64,000 nucleotides of DNA from Puniceibacterium sp. IMCC21224 (GTDB taxonomy: Bacteria; Pseudomonadota; Alphaproteobacteria; Rhodobacterales; Rhodobacteraceae): contig NZ_LDPY01000001.1 in assembly GCF_001038505.1 (NCBI RefSeq), forward strand, positions 2,418,001-2,482,000. Reading direction: 5' to 3'. The notes under the pieces were generated by a model. The model ran no database searches. It was given only the letters and a program-made list of their open reading frames with translations, and was not told the DNA's origin. The translations under genes and the position numbers were made by a program. Positions 40,493 through 49,211 of the stretch are shown in pieces. The number at the start of each line of letters is the position of its first letter. Within the stretch, counting starts at the first letter, position 1.

Positions 40493-41506
40493 ATGACCAA
40501 CGCGCTGAGCAAACTTTTGGAGACCCGCGACTGGCTGATGGCCGATGGCGCAACCGGAACCAATCTGTTCAACATGGGGCTCAGTTCCGGCGAACCGCCC
40601 GAATTCTGGAACGTCGACGAGCCGGACAAGATTCGCACCCTTTACCGCGGTGCGGTTGATGCCGGCAGCGACATTATCCTGACCAACTCCTTTGGCGGCA
40701 ATGCCTCGCGGCTGAAACTGCACAACGCGCAGGACCGCGCGCACGAATTGTCGCGCATCAGCGCCGAACTGGCGCGCGAAATCGCTGATAAGGCCGATCA
40801 TCCTGTGGTGGTCGCGGGTTCGGTCGGTCCGACCGGCGACATCATGCTGCCCGTCGGCACGCTTAGCCACGCGGACGCCGTGGCGATGTTTCACGAAACC
40901 GCAGAGGGACTCAAACTCGGTGGTGCGGATGTTCTGTGGCTCGAAACCATCTCGGCCCCCGAGGAATATCGCGCCGCGGCCGAAGGCTTTGCCCTCGCCG
41001 GGATGCCCTGGTGCGGCACGATGAGTTTTGACACCGCGGGGCGCACGATGATGGGCGTCACGTCCAGCGATATGGTGCAACTGGCCGATAACCTGCCAAA
41101 CAAACCGCTCGCTTTTGGCGCGAATTGCGGCACCGGGTCGTCAGATCTGTTGCGCACCGTGCTTGGCTTTGTGGCGCAGGGCACCGAGACGCCAATCATC
41201 GCCAAAGGCAACGCCGGAATCCCCAAGTTTCAGGACGGCCATATCCATTACGATGGCACACCTGAACTGATGGCGGATTACGCTGTTCTGGCGCGCGACT
41301 GCGGCGCGACAATCATCGGCGGCTGCTGCGGCACCATGCCCGAGCATCTGCGCGCCATGCGCGAGGCGCTGGAAACCCGTCCGCGCGGCGAACGTCCGAC
41401 GCTGGACCGGATCACTGCGGCGCTTGGTGCTTTTTCATCCGAGGGCGACGGTACCGGCGATGACGACACCGCATCCCGCCGCCGCTCGACCCGCCGTCGC
41501 CGCTAA
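40493..41506 (+). CDS. bmt: Betaine-homocysteine S-methyltransferase
   Basis: Zinc-dependent methyl transfer from glycine betaine (or dimethylsulfonio compounds) to homocysteine, giving methionine (337 aa). The homocysteine-methyltransferase fold shows LMADGATGTNLF near residue 15, ILTNSFGGN, VAGSVGPTGDIM and the three zinc cysteines Cys212 (ANCGTG), Cys278 and Cys279 (GGCCGTMPEH). The protein ends in an unusual basic tail, RRRSTRRRR. The upstream 130 bp has a 13-bp direct repeat (CCCTGCCCCGCTG at 40372 and 40388); I recognised no SAM or SAH riboswitch. It stands alone and is followed by a strong terminator. Confidence 0.9.
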   Translation: MTNALSKLLETRDWLMADGATGTNLFNMGLSSGEPPEFWNVDEPDKIRTLYRGAVDAGSDIILTNSFGGNASRLKLHNAQDRAHELSRISAELAREIADKADHPVVVAGSVGPTGDIMLPVGTLSHADAVAMFHETAEGLKLGGADVLWLETISAPEEYRAAAEGFALAGMPWCGTMSFDTAGRTMMGVTSSDMVQLADNLPNKPLAFGANCGTGSSDLLRTVLGFVAQGTETPIIAKGNAGIPKFQDGHIHYDGTPELMADYAVLARDCGATIIGGCCGTMPEHLRAMREALETRPRGERPTLDRITAALGAFSSEGDGTGDDDTASRRRSTRRRR

Positions 41507-41532
41507 ACAAAAGGCGCAGTTTTCGAACACAG

Positions 41533-41563
41533 AAAGGCCGGGCGTTTTACCGCCCGGCCTTTT
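41533..41563. terminator. Bidirectional terminator between bmt and the RTX gene
   Basis: A 12-bp perfect stem, AAAGGCCGGGCG / CGCCCGGCCTTT, with a 6-nt loop and flanking A/T runs works in both directions. It lies between the convergent bmt (ends 41506) and RTX gene (ends 41592). Confidence 0.92.
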
Positions 41564-41591
41564 GTTATCGTATCGCCAGATCGACCCTGGA

Positions 41592-44138
41592 TCAACCGAA
41601 CAGGAAGTCCGAGTCGCTGATCGTGCTGACATCAACATCCTGCAACACGATGGTATGGCCCTGATAGGACACTTCGGTCGCCATCATGTCACCCATGGAG
41701 GCATCGCTGATTGTCAGGGCGTCAAAACCACCCTCAACGCCGCGCAGCAACAATGTGTCCTCTGCGGTGTCAAAGTCGGTGATTGTGTCGGTCTGCCCGG
41801 ACGCCAGGGTGTTGAATACAAAGGTATCCGCCCCGGTGCCGCCGGTCATGGTGTCGTCACCCGATCCGCCATTCAGCGTATCAGCCCCCAGACCGCCATC
41901 CAGCATGTCCTTCCCTGCGCCGCCGGCGATGAAGTCCGCGCCTGCACCGCCAAAGACCATGTCCATGCCCGTGCCGCCGCCGATCAGGTCGGCGCCAAGT
42001 CCGCCATAGATCACGTCTGCGCCAAAGCCACCGCCAAGATCATCCGCACCGGAGCCACCGCCAAGCGTATCATCACCCGAGGAACCGCCCATGGTGTCCG
42101 ATCCGATTTCACCCGACAGCAGATCGTTGCCGTCACCGGCCGCGATATAGTCGTTACCGGTGCCGCCGGACACGATGTCATCGCCAAGGCCCGCACCGAT
42201 CACGTCATCGCCGGCATCGCCGGACAGAACGTCATTGCCAGCGCCGCCGCCCATGGAATCGTCACCGTCTCCGCCAAAGGCCGTATCGTTGCCGTTCCCC
42301 GATGCTACGATGTCGTCACCTGCATCACCGGCTAGCAGATCGTCGCCGTCATTGCCAAGGATGCTATCGTTGCCAGCACCACCGCCAATGTTGTCATTGC
42401 CGGCATCGCCTGCAAGACGATCGTCGCCACCTGCACCGCGCAGAATGTCGTTGCCATCGCCACCGTAGGCCACATCACCAGCACTGCCAGTCTGGGCGTT
42501 GGGCAACCCGTCGTCACCGTCCGACCACGACCCAGTGTGGATCTCGTCATTGCCGGCACCGCCATAGATCGTGTCCGATCCGTCTGCCATGGCATCGAAC
42601 GTGCCGCCTGTGGCAGTCGACACCCGGCTGTCGTCGTCACCGGTGATGATGTCATCCCCAGCACCGCCGTTGATCAGGTCGTCACCGGCACCGCCAGCAT
42701 ACCCGTTGTCGTATTCCGACAGCGGCAGAGCACCCGATGCACCAGCGTCGGCACCGTTCACCGCGTTGTCGTCCGCCGCGCCCGCATTGATCGTGTCATT
42801 GCCAGTACCGCCGTCAACCGCGTCGGACCCGGCATCACCCGCCAGCACATCGTCGCCCGATCCGCCGGTGATGGTATCGGCACCGCCGCCACCGCCAACA
42901 TTGTCGTTGCCCGCATCACCGGTCAGCAGATCGTCACCGCCAGCACCGCGCAGAATGTCATCGCCGTCCTCGCCATGCGCTTCGTCCGACATCATGCCGG
43001 TCTGCGTATTGCCAAAACCGTCGTCGCCGTCGGCCCAGGACCCAGTGTGGATCTCGTCATTGCCAGCACCACCAAAGATCGTGTCCGACCCATCTGCCGT
43101 GGCATCGAACGTACCGCCTGTCGTAGTCGACACCCGGCTTTCGTCGTCACCGGTGATGATGTCATCCCCAGCACCGCCGTTGATCAGGTCGTCACCGGCA
43201 CCGCCAGCATACCCGTTGTCGTATTCCGACAGCGGCAGAGCACCCGATGCACCAGCGTCGGCACCGTTCATCGCGTTGTCGTCGGTGCCGGCCTCAATCA
43301 CATCGTCGCCAATGCCACCGTCAATCGCATCCGAGCCACCGTTGCCGGTCAGCATATCCTTGCCGCCAAGGCCGGAAATCGCATCATCGCCTGCGCCGCC
43401 GACGATGACATCATCACCCTCGGTGCCCATGGCCATCTCGCCGCCGTCACCGAGTGTGACCGAGGTGCCGCCAATGGCGCGCTGTGCGTCCAGCCGATCC
43501 AGCGCATCTTCTTGAGTGGTTTGGACGATCTCGCCCGCCGCGGCCGGCAGGATCGGCACAAAGCCGTTCTGCGTGCCATCAACTTCTCCGCCGGTGCCAG
43601 CGCCTTCACCTGCAGCGACGTTAACGCCGTGCAGCACAACTTCGCGCAGGTCGAGTGGCATCAGATCAGCGCTGTTATAGTCGGCACCAGACACCGGGCT
43701 AAAGAAGTTGGCATCGTCATTCAGGTCGAATGCCTGGACGTAAGTAAAGCTGCCGTCGGCATTCGTGGTCGGAACCTCGCCATCGTCGGTCAGCGTCAGA
43801 ACGATGTCGCCATATTTTGGCAAACCTTCAAGAACTTCGACAAAGCCGTCGCCGTCCGCATCATCTGCAATGGTCGGGGTCTGCGAATTTGAAGGCGCGC
43901 CTGCCGCATCGAACAGGCCGTGAATGTGCTGCGGTACGGGTTGGTTCGGCTCCATCCCTTCGACGGTCACCGACACGTTGATATATTGCGCGCCGTCATC
44001 CTCGACGCCGCCGATTGCGATAATCGCGGTCCCGGACACGCCGGAATTGTTGAGTGCGCCAAAATCCACAGCGTAAAAGGATTCAGCGCTGTTCAGAAAT
44101 GTCTCGAATGAGGTGTAATTGTCAGCCAGATGGGCCAT
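41592..44138 (-). CDS. Secreted CHRD-domain RTX (Ca2+-binding repeat) protein
   Basis: Acidic, glycine-rich exoprotein (848 aa). Residues about 1-205 form a CHRD domain (VTVEGMEPNQPVPQHIHGLF and LREVVLHGVNV). Residues about 225-760 are dozens of RTX nonapeptides of GGxGxDxLx type, which bind calcium outside the cell. The last about 80 residues have no repeats and end STISDSDFLFG, as in type I secretion signals. There is no N-terminal signal peptide, in keeping with type I export. A 170-residue block is duplicated (510 bp offset), with 130 bp identical. No type I ABC transporter or membrane-fusion gene is in the window. GGGAGCG precedes the ATG. The role is unknown; adhesion, surface layer or biofilm matrix are possible. 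Confidence 0.88.
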   Translation of the reverse strand: MAHLADNYTSFETFLNSAESFYAVDFGALNNSGVSGTAIIAIGGVEDDGAQYINVSVTVEGMEPNQPVPQHIHGLFDAAGAPSNSQTPTIADDADGDGFVEVLEGLPKYGDIVLTLTDDGEVPTTNADGSFTYVQAFDLNDDANFFSPVSGADYNSADLMPLDLREVVLHGVNVAAGEGAGTGGEVDGTQNGFVPILPAAAGEIVQTTQEDALDRLDAQRAIGGTSVTLGDGGEMAMGTEGDDVIVGGAGDDAISGLGGKDMLTGNGGSDAIDGGIGDDVIEAGTDDNAMNGADAGASGALPLSEYDNGYAGGAGDDLINGGAGDDIITGDDESRVSTTTGGTFDATADGSDTIFGGAGNDEIHTGSWADGDDGFGNTQTGMMSDEAHGEDGDDILRGAGGDDLLTGDAGNDNVGGGGGADTITGGSGDDVLAGDAGSDAVDGGTGNDTINAGAADDNAVNGADAGASGALPLSEYDNGYAGGAGDDLINGGAGDDIITGDDDSRVSTATGGTFDAMADGSDTIYGGAGNDEIHTGSWSDGDDGLPNAQTGSAGDVAYGGDGNDILRGAGGDDRLAGDAGNDNIGGGAGNDSILGNDGDDLLAGDAGDDIVASGNGNDTAFGGDGDDSMGGGAGNDVLSGDAGDDVIGAGLGDDIVSGGTGNDYIAAGDGNDLLSGEIGSDTMGGSSGDDTLGGGSGADDLGGGFGADVIYGGLGADLIGGGTGMDMVFGGAGADFIAGGAGKDMLDGGLGADTLNGGSGDDTMTGGTGADTFVFNTLASGQTDTITDFDTAEDTLLLRGVEGGFDALTISDASMGDMMATEVSYQGHTIVLQDVDVSTISDSDFLFG
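42631..42760. repeat. 130-bp perfect direct repeat inside the RTX gene, copy A
   Basis: Identical base for base to 43141-43270, at an offset of exactly 510 bp (170 codons). Similarity with scattered differences extends for at least another 120 bp to the left of each copy. It encodes the block around the NGADAGASGALPLSEYDNGY segment. Confidence 0.95.
43141..43270. repeat. 130-bp perfect direct repeat inside the RTX gene, copy B
   Basis: Partner of the repeat at 42631-42760. The frame is kept, so the protein carries the same 43 residues twice. A long exact match within a gene whose other repeats have diverged indicates recent duplication or gene conversion. Confidence 0.95.
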
Positions 44139-44690
44139 GATCGCTCCCTGTCATTAAGTGTTGTACGAGGGAAGCCACGCGACTGACCTGCGAGTAGTTT
44201 CAGACATCTTTGGAAATAATGTCGAGAGAATGGCGGATTTAAATTAACTTATTGTTTTCGTTTGTTTAATTAAGTGAATCTTTTCAAGAATGCGGCAATC
44301 GAACAGCAAAAATCTGGCTGCGTGGCGGGTTCGGCAGATAAAAATTCGTCAGTTCTGGACCACTCCGTACCTTGCCTGTCGCCTGGCCGAGGACGCGCCA
44401 CGTCATTACATTGCACAATATTCTCGACAAAAGTGCGGTGTCTGCCGCTGTACCCGACAAACCCTAGATGAATCGCGATGCTGCCTGCAGTGCAGTCACT
44501 GCAGCAACCAGATCCATGCGACGCGTCCTCTTTCATCGGCGGCCCCGTGCGGGCGAGAGTTTGGTCGCAATAGACCGACGACCGACCATGCACTATTGTC
44601 AAACAGAACCACGCCAGCATCAGCCATGTGCATTGAACGATCCGCCATCAACCCGCGACCCGGCGTGCCGGTGGCCCGAAAGGAAACACC
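44139..44690. other. Gene-free region between the RTX and SDR genes
   Basis: 552 bp of divergent intergenic DNA. The left part (44215-44280) is strongly AT-rich and is the likely RTX promoter zone. The inverted repeat CTGCAGTG-N4-CACTGCAG lies at 44485-44504, about 190 bp before the SDR gene, and could be an operator. No coding frame looks convincing and no RNA gene was recognised. Confidence 0.5.
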
Positions 44691-45458
44691 ATGAAAATCA
44701 CGCCTCAAACCGTTGCCATTGTGACAGGTGGCGCATCTGGACTGGGGGCGGCTGTAGTCGAGGCGCTGTCGGACTGCGGCGCGCAAGTGGTGATCTTTGA
44801 CTTGAATGCGGATGTCGGAACCGCTCTGGCGACGCGTGTCGGTGGCCACTTCCACAATGTCGATGTGTCGGACCCAAAGAGCGTCAGCACCGCCCTGACA
44901 CAGGTTGAGGAAAACCTGGGTGCCTTACATGTGCTGGTCAATTGTGCCGGCATCGGTCCAGCAGCCAAGACGCTGTCGCGAGGTGCGGCACATGATCCTT
45001 CGATCTTTTCAAAGGTGGTACAGGTCAATCTGATGGGTAGCTTCAACTGCGCCTCTCAGGCAACTGTTTTAATGTCAAAAAATACAAGTTTAGATGCGGA
45101 TGGTGCGCGCGGTGTGATTGTGAACACCGCCTCTGTTGCTGCCTATGACGGCCAGGTTGGTCAGGTGGCCTATGCGGCGTCCAAGGGCGGGATTGTGGCC
45201 ATGACGCTACCAATGGCCCGTGATCTTGCCAGTCATGGCATTCGTGTCTGCACGATTGCTCCGGGGTTGTTCCACACGCCACTTCTCGACGGATTGCCGC
45301 AAGAGATGCAGGACAGCCTGGGCAAACAGGTACCGTTTCCGTCGCGGCTGGGACAGCCGTCGGAATATGCCGCCATGGTGCAACATATCATTGAAAACAG
45401 CATGTTGAATGGCGAAGTTATTCGCCTTGATGGTGCGATCAGAATGGCGCCTCGCTGA
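44691..45458 (+). CDS. SDR: 3-hydroxyacyl-CoA dehydrogenase type 2-like
   Basis: NAD-dependent short-chain dehydrogenase (255 aa) resembling the HSD17B10-type 3-hydroxyacyl-CoA / 2-methyl-3-hydroxybutyryl-CoA dehydrogenases. Cofactor motif VTGGASGLG (residues 11-19), NVDVSDPKSV, VNCAGIG, then the catalytic serine in NTASVAAYDGQ and YAASKGG with Tyr and Lys intact. The C-terminal IAPGLFHTPLLDGLP segment is typical of this subgroup. It converges on glutaryl-CoA dehydrogenase, so a role in acyl-CoA breakdown (branched-chain or lysine/tryptophan) is plausible. Confidence 0.82.
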   Translation: MKITPQTVAIVTGGASGLGAAVVEALSDCGAQVVIFDLNADVGTALATRVGGHFHNVDVSDPKSVSTALTQVEENLGALHVLVNCAGIGPAAKTLSRGAAHDPSIFSKVVQVNLMGSFNCASQATVLMSKNTSLDADGARGVIVNTASVAAYDGQVGQVAYAASKGGIVAMTLPMARDLASHGIRVCTIAPGLFHTPLLDGLPQEMQDSLGKQVPFPSRLGQPSEYAAMVQHIIENSMLNGEVIRLDGAIRMAPR

Positions 45459-45461
45459 ATA

Positions 45462-45487
45462 TGACGGGCCGGAACGGCGGCCCGTCA
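45462..45487. terminator. Hairpin between convergent SDR and gcdH genes
   Basis: A 9-bp perfect stem, TGACGGGCC / GGCCCGTCA, with an 8-nt loop begins 4 bp after the SDR stop. Being symmetric, it could serve both converging transcripts. No T-run. Confidence 0.5.
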
Positions 45488-45526
45488 AACGAGATGCTGA
45501 ACCCGCAGCGCAGCGGCCTTTCAGGC

Positions 45527-46750
45527 TTAGAAAAACGCCTGTAATCCGGTCTGCGCACGCCCTAGGATCAGCGCGTGAACGTCATGAGTTCCCTCATATG
45601 TGTTCACGGTTTCAAGGTTAACCATATGACGGATCACCTGAAATTCCCCTGAAATGCCGTTGCCGCCGTGCATGTCCCGCGCCATCCGCGCGATATCGAG
45701 CGCCTTGCCGCAGTTGTTGCGCTTGATCAGGCTGATCATCTCGGGGGCGCCCTGCGCCTCGTCAAGAAGACGACCGACGCGCAGCGAAGCCTGCAATCCC
45801 AGTCCAATTTCCGTTTGCATGTCGGCAAGCTTCTTTTGGAACAATTGCGTTTGTGCAAGCGGCCGGCCGAACTGCTTGCGATCGAGTCCGTATCCACGCG
45901 CCGCGTGCCAGCAGAACTCTGCCGCGCCCATGACGCCCCAGGAAATGCCATAGCGGGCACGGTTCAGACATCCAAAAGGCCCTTTAAGCCCTTGAACATG
46001 CGGCAAAAGTGCATCTTCTCCGACCTCGACGCCGTCCATTACGATTTCACCGGTGACCGACGCGCGCAACGACAGTTTGTTGCCAATTTTCGGTGCGCTC
46101 AGACCTTTCATACCTTTTTCAAGGACAAAGCCACGGATCTTGCCGTCATGCGCTTCGGATTTTGCCCAGATAACAAAGACATCGGCGATGGGGCTGTTGG
46201 AAATCCACATCTTGGATCCCGTGATCCGATAGCCGCCCTCGATCTTTTCTACCCGCGTTTTCATCCCTGCGGGATCAGATCCTGCGTCCGGTTCGGTCAG
46301 GCCGAAACAGCCGATATACTCACCCGAGGCCAGCTTTGGCAGATATTTCATCCGCTGTTCTTCGGAACCGTAGGCGTAGATCGGATACATCACCAGACTC
46401 GACTGGACCGACATCATCGAGCGATAGCCGGAATCCACGCGCTCGATCTCGCGCGCAACCAGACCATAGGCAACGTAGGATGACCCAAGGCCACCGTATT
46501 GTTCCGGCACGGTTATGCCCAACAGGCCCATTTCGCCCATTTCGCGGAAAATCTCGGGCTCGACCCGCTCTTCGTTGTAAGCATCCAAGATGCGAGGGGC
46601 GAGTTTTTCCTGCGCATAGGACCGCGCGGACTCAGCGATCATGCGCTCATCCTCTTCCAGCTGATCGTTCAGCCGGAACGGATCCTGCCAGTCAAAGCTG
46701 CCCAGATCCGGGGCGTCCTTGGGTTTGAGGCTGGGTTTTGTATCGGTCAT
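45527..46750 (-). CDS. gcdH: Glutaryl-CoA dehydrogenase
   Basis: FAD-dependent oxidative decarboxylation of glutaryl-CoA to crotonyl-CoA in lysine, tryptophan and benzoate breakdown (407 aa, normal). Acyl-CoA dehydrogenase signatures: [19 protein letters not shown] (about residues 147-165) and the catalytic Glu near 386 in [20 protein letters not shown]. The [13 protein letters not shown] and [15 protein letters not shown] segments favour GcdH over other acyl-CoA dehydrogenases. It is divergent from a LysR-type regulator, with phased CGCAAGT repeats between. It converges with the 3-hydroxyacyl-CoA dehydrogenase-like SDR, a possible later step of the same pathway. Confidence 0.93.
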   Translation of the reverse strand: MTDTKPSLKPKDAPDLGSFDWQDPFRLNDQLEEDERMIAESARSYAQEKLAPRILDAYNEERVEPEIFREMGEMGLLGITVPEQYGGLGSSYVAYGLVAREIERVDSGYRSMMSVQSSLVMYPIYAYGSEEQRMKYLPKLASGEYIGCFGLTEPDAGSDPAGMKTRVEKIEGGYRITGSKMWISNSPIADVFVIWAKSEAHDGKIRGFVLEKGMKGLSAPKIGNKLSLRASVTGEIVMDGVEVGEDALLPHVQGLKGPFGCLNRARYGISWGVMGAAEFCWHAARGYGLDRKQFGRPLAQTQLFQKKLADMQTEIGLGLQASLRVGRLLDEAQGAPEMISLIKRNNCGKALDIARMARDMHGGNGISGEFQVIRHMVNLETVNTYEGTHDVHALILGRAQTGLQAFF

Positions 46751-46784
46751 CGCACTCTCCTAGGCTGGATTTGCGCCCTTCTTA

Positions 46785-46845
46785 ACTTGCGCTTGACGCA
46801 AGTAGAAACCACAATAGCGCAAGTGTTGATGAGAAAATCGCAAGT
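46785..46845. promoter_or_regulatory. Phased CGCAAGT repeats in the gcdH-lysR intergenic region
   Basis: The inverted repeat ACTTGCG-N5-CGCAAGT (46785-46803) is followed by two more CGCAAGT copies. Direct copies start at 46797, 46818 and 46839, each 21 bp apart, that is two helical turns on the same DNA face. The last copy touches the ATG of the LysR gene at 46846. The layout is that of LysR recognition plus activation sites; binding by the adjacent regulator is inferred. Confidence 0.75.
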
Positions 46846-47748
46846 ATGTCGCTCGCCCGCCGCCTTTTGCCACCGCTTTCATCTCTGCGCGCGCTTGAGG
46901 CGCTTGACCGGTTGGGCAGTGCCATCGCGGTCGCAGATGAATTGAACCTTAGCCAAAGCGCGGTCAGTCGGCAGTTGCAAACGCTCGAAGATCATCTGGG
47001 CACCGCGCTCTTGATCCGGGAAAAGCGCAAGCTGCGGCTGACCCCCGAGGCGCGCGACTATGCCGCGACACTGCGCGCGGCGCTAAGCAGCATTGCAAAT
47101 GCGTCGCTGGCCCTGCGTCTGGCACCGCGTGGTGGCGATCTTAGCCTCGCCATTCTACCCAGTTTCGGAATGCGTTGGCTGGTGCCACGATTGCCGGATT
47201 TTGCCCGGCGCTTTCCCGAGGTAACTATCAACCTCACGACGCGGTTGCGCCCTTTCAACTTTGGCTCTGAACCGTTTGATGCTGCGATACATTTTGGTGA
47301 AAACTGGCCGGGAACCGACCGGCTTTTGCTGATGCGGGAAAAGGTGTTGCCAGTATGCGCGCCAGCTCTGTTGCCAAATGGCAGGGCCGAGGTTGCCGAT
47401 CTGGCACGCCTGCCGCTGCTGCATATCCAGACCCGGCCCGTAGCCTGGCGCCAGTGGTTTGTGGCACAGGGTCACGACCCCGGTCACCTGCCCGGCACGA
47501 CGTTCGACCAGTTCACAACCATTATCCAAGGGGCACTGCATGGGCTGGGCGTGGCGTTGATGCCTGACTATCTGGTAGCAAGCGAATGTGCATCGGGCGC
47601 GCTGGTGCCTGCGACAAACGCCCCGCTGCACAGTCTTGGCGCCTACCATCTGGTCTGGCCGACAGACTGCCCCGCCAATCCGGCACTGGATAAATTTCGC
47701 GACTGGCTCGCACTTCAGACCGAAGAAGAGGACGCCCTGCCGCGCTGA
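46846..47748 (+). CDS. LysR-family regulator (GcvA/GcdR-like)
   Basis: LysR-type transcription factor (300 aa). The N-terminal winged helix-turn-helix holds AVADELNLSQSAVSRQLQTL (about residues 27-46), followed by the linker helix; an effector-binding domain spans about 95-295 with LAILPSFGMRWLVPRLPDF and QGALHGLGVALMPDYLV, typical of GcvA-like members. It is divergent from gcdH, 95 bp apart, with three phased CGCAAGT sites. Glutarate/glutaryl-CoA-responsive control of gcdH by a divergent LysR regulator is known in other proteobacteria, so the same is inferred here. Confidence 0.85.
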   Translation: MSLARRLLPPLSSLRALEALDRLGSAIAVADELNLSQSAVSRQLQTLEDHLGTALLIREKRKLRLTPEARDYAATLRAALSSIANASLALRLAPRGGDLSLAILPSFGMRWLVPRLPDFARRFPEVTINLTTRLRPFNFGSEPFDAAIHFGENWPGTDRLLLMREKVLPVCAPALLPNGRAEVADLARLPLLHIQTRPVAWRQWFVAQGHDPGHLPGTTFDQFTTIIQGALHGLGVALMPDYLVASECASGALVPATNAPLHSLGAYHLVWPTDCPANPALDKFRDWLALQTEEEDALPR

Positions 47749-47766
47749 CAGGGCCGACCGAAACAC

Positions 47767-48456
47767 CTAGCCCAGTGCGTACCCGGCACCACGTACCGTG
47801 CGCAGTGGATCACCGCCGCCAAACTGGCACAATGCTTTGCGCAGTCGGCCGATATGGACGTCGACCGTGCGCGTATCGACGTAAATATCGCGCCCCCAAA
47901 CCCGGTCCAGCAGCTGTTCGCGGCTCCAGACCCGGCCCGGTTTTTCCATGAACGTCGACAACAGCCGGAATTCAGTCGGCCCCAGCTTTAGCGCCTCGCC
48001 ATTGCGGGTCACACGATGGGTTTCGGCGTCCAGCATGATATCGTCGAATTCCAGCCGCAGCCCCGCCGCCGCAGGCCGGATGCGGCGCAGCTGCGCGCGC
48101 ACGCGGGCCATCAGTTCGACCACCGAATAAGGTTTGACGACATAGTCATCGGCCCCGGTTTCCAATCCGCGCACTCGGTCGACTTCTTCCGAACGCGCCG
48201 ACAGCATGATGACCGGCACATTGCGGGTCTCGGACCGAGATTTGAGCTGGCGACAGACCTCGATCCCGGACACGTTCGGCAACATCCAGTCCAGAACGAT
48301 GATATCCGGGTTCTCTTCATCGACCAGAATCAAGGCTTCTTCGCCATTCTCTGCGCTGGCCACGCGAAATCCTTCGGCCTCAAGGTTGTAGCTAAGGACG
48401 GCGCGCTGCGCTGCCTCATCCTCGACCACCAGCACGGTCGGTTGATCTGCCGCCAT
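47767..48456 (-). CDS. phoB: Phosphate regulon response regulator PhoB
   Basis: OmpR/PhoB-family response regulator (229 aa). The receiver domain has the acidic pocket VEDE (residues 11-14), phospho-acceptor Asp56 (IIVLDWMLPNVSG), and conserved Thr/Lys positions (DDYVVKPYSVVEL). The C-terminal winged helix carries VWGRDIYVDTRTVDVHIGRLRKAL, the DNA-recognition helix of PhoB. It would bind Pho boxes under phosphate limitation, and one is present at 50306-50334. It is the last gene of pstB-phoU-phoB, 4 bp after phoU. Confidence 0.95.
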   Translation of the reverse strand: MAADQPTVLVVEDEAAQRAVLSYNLEAEGFRVASAENGEEALILVDEENPDIIVLDWMLPNVSGIEVCRQLKSRSETRNVPVIMLSARSEEVDRVRGLETGADDYVVKPYSVVELMARVRAQLRRIRPAAAGLRLEFDDIMLDAETHRVTRNGEALKLGPTEFRLLSTFMEKPGRVWSREQLLDRVWGRDIYVDTRTVDVHIGRLRKALCQFGGGDPLRTVRGAGYALG

Positions 48457-48460
48457 TTAT

Positions 48461-49207
48461 CTAGTCCTCAACGCTGTCTGCACCGACACTGTAACGCGGG
48501 TCGGTCGATGTCATGTCGCCTTTCTGGCGCGGTTCTTCGGGTTTGGAGCCGGTAACCAGAAACACCACCTGTTCCGAGATCGACGTGACATGGTCGCCCA
48601 TGCGTTCGATGTTCTTGGCGATGAAATGCAGATGCATACAGGCCGTGATGTTGCGCGGATCCTCAAGCATGAAGGTCAGGAATTCGCGAAACAGCGTATT
48701 GTACATCTGGTCAACGTCGCGATCCCGTTCGATCACATCACGCGCCAGATCGGCGTCACGCTGAATATAAGCGTCCAGCGCATCCTTGAGCATCAGCTCG
48801 ACCTCGCGGGCCATGCGGCGCAGCGCGGCTGGCGATCCTGGAATTTGCTGGAGTTGCACCAATACCCCGGTCCTTTTGGCCATATTCTTGGACAGATCAC
48901 CGATCCGCTCCAGATTGGCCGAGATCCGCAGAACCGAAAGAATGACCCGCAGGTCAAAGGCCGTAGGCGCGCGAATTGCGATCACACGCGCGGCCTCTTC
49001 GTTCAGCGTCTCTTCGAGGTCGTCTATTGCCTCATCACCCAGCCGGATCTTTTCGGCCAGTTCCTCGTCGCGGGTTTCCAGCGACTTTGCGGCGCCGTTG
49101 ATGGCGGCTTCGACAAGGCCCCCCATCTTCATGATCCGGGCCTGGATCCCTTCAAGGTCCCGGTCAAACGCCGAGGCGATATGTTGCTCCATGTCCTGCT
49201 TGGCCAT
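48461..49207 (-). CDS. phoU: Phosphate signalling protein PhoU
   Basis: Peripheral negative regulator linking the Pst transporter to PhoR (248 aa). Two PhoU helical repeats with the metal-binding signatures ANLERIGDLSKNMAKR (about residues 110-125) and KNIERMGDHVTSISEQVVF (about 210-228). The ATG at 49207 is chosen because MEQHIASAFDRDLEGI is the normal N-terminus; an upstream frame overlapping pstB is rejected. It lies 4 bp after pstB and 4 bp before phoB. In the known system it works with PstSCAB, but no pstSCA genes are visible here. Confidence 0.94.
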   Translation of the reverse strand: MAKQDMEQHIASAFDRDLEGIQARIMKMGGLVEAAINGAAKSLETRDEELAEKIRLGDEAIDDLEETLNEEAARVIAIRAPTAFDLRVILSVLRISANLERIGDLSKNMAKRTGVLVQLQQIPGSPAALRRMAREVELMLKDALDAYIQRDADLARDVIERDRDVDQMYNTLFREFLTFMLEDPRNITACMHLHFIAKNIERMGDHVTSISEQVVFLVTGSKPEEPRQKGDMTSTDPRYSVGADSVED

Positions 49208-49211
49208 TGGT

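Noticed and set aside
41424..43892. Several long plus-strand frames opposite the RTX gene, with Pro/Ser- or Ile/Val-rich repeats
   Set aside because: They are the antisense translation of the glycine/aspartate repeats of the RTX protein. Repetition comes from the RTX coding strand.
44270..44620. 116-codon minus-strand and 134-codon plus-strand frames in the RTX-SDR gap
   Set aside because: Neither has a ribosome binding site, family resemblance or typical codon bias; they overlap each other.
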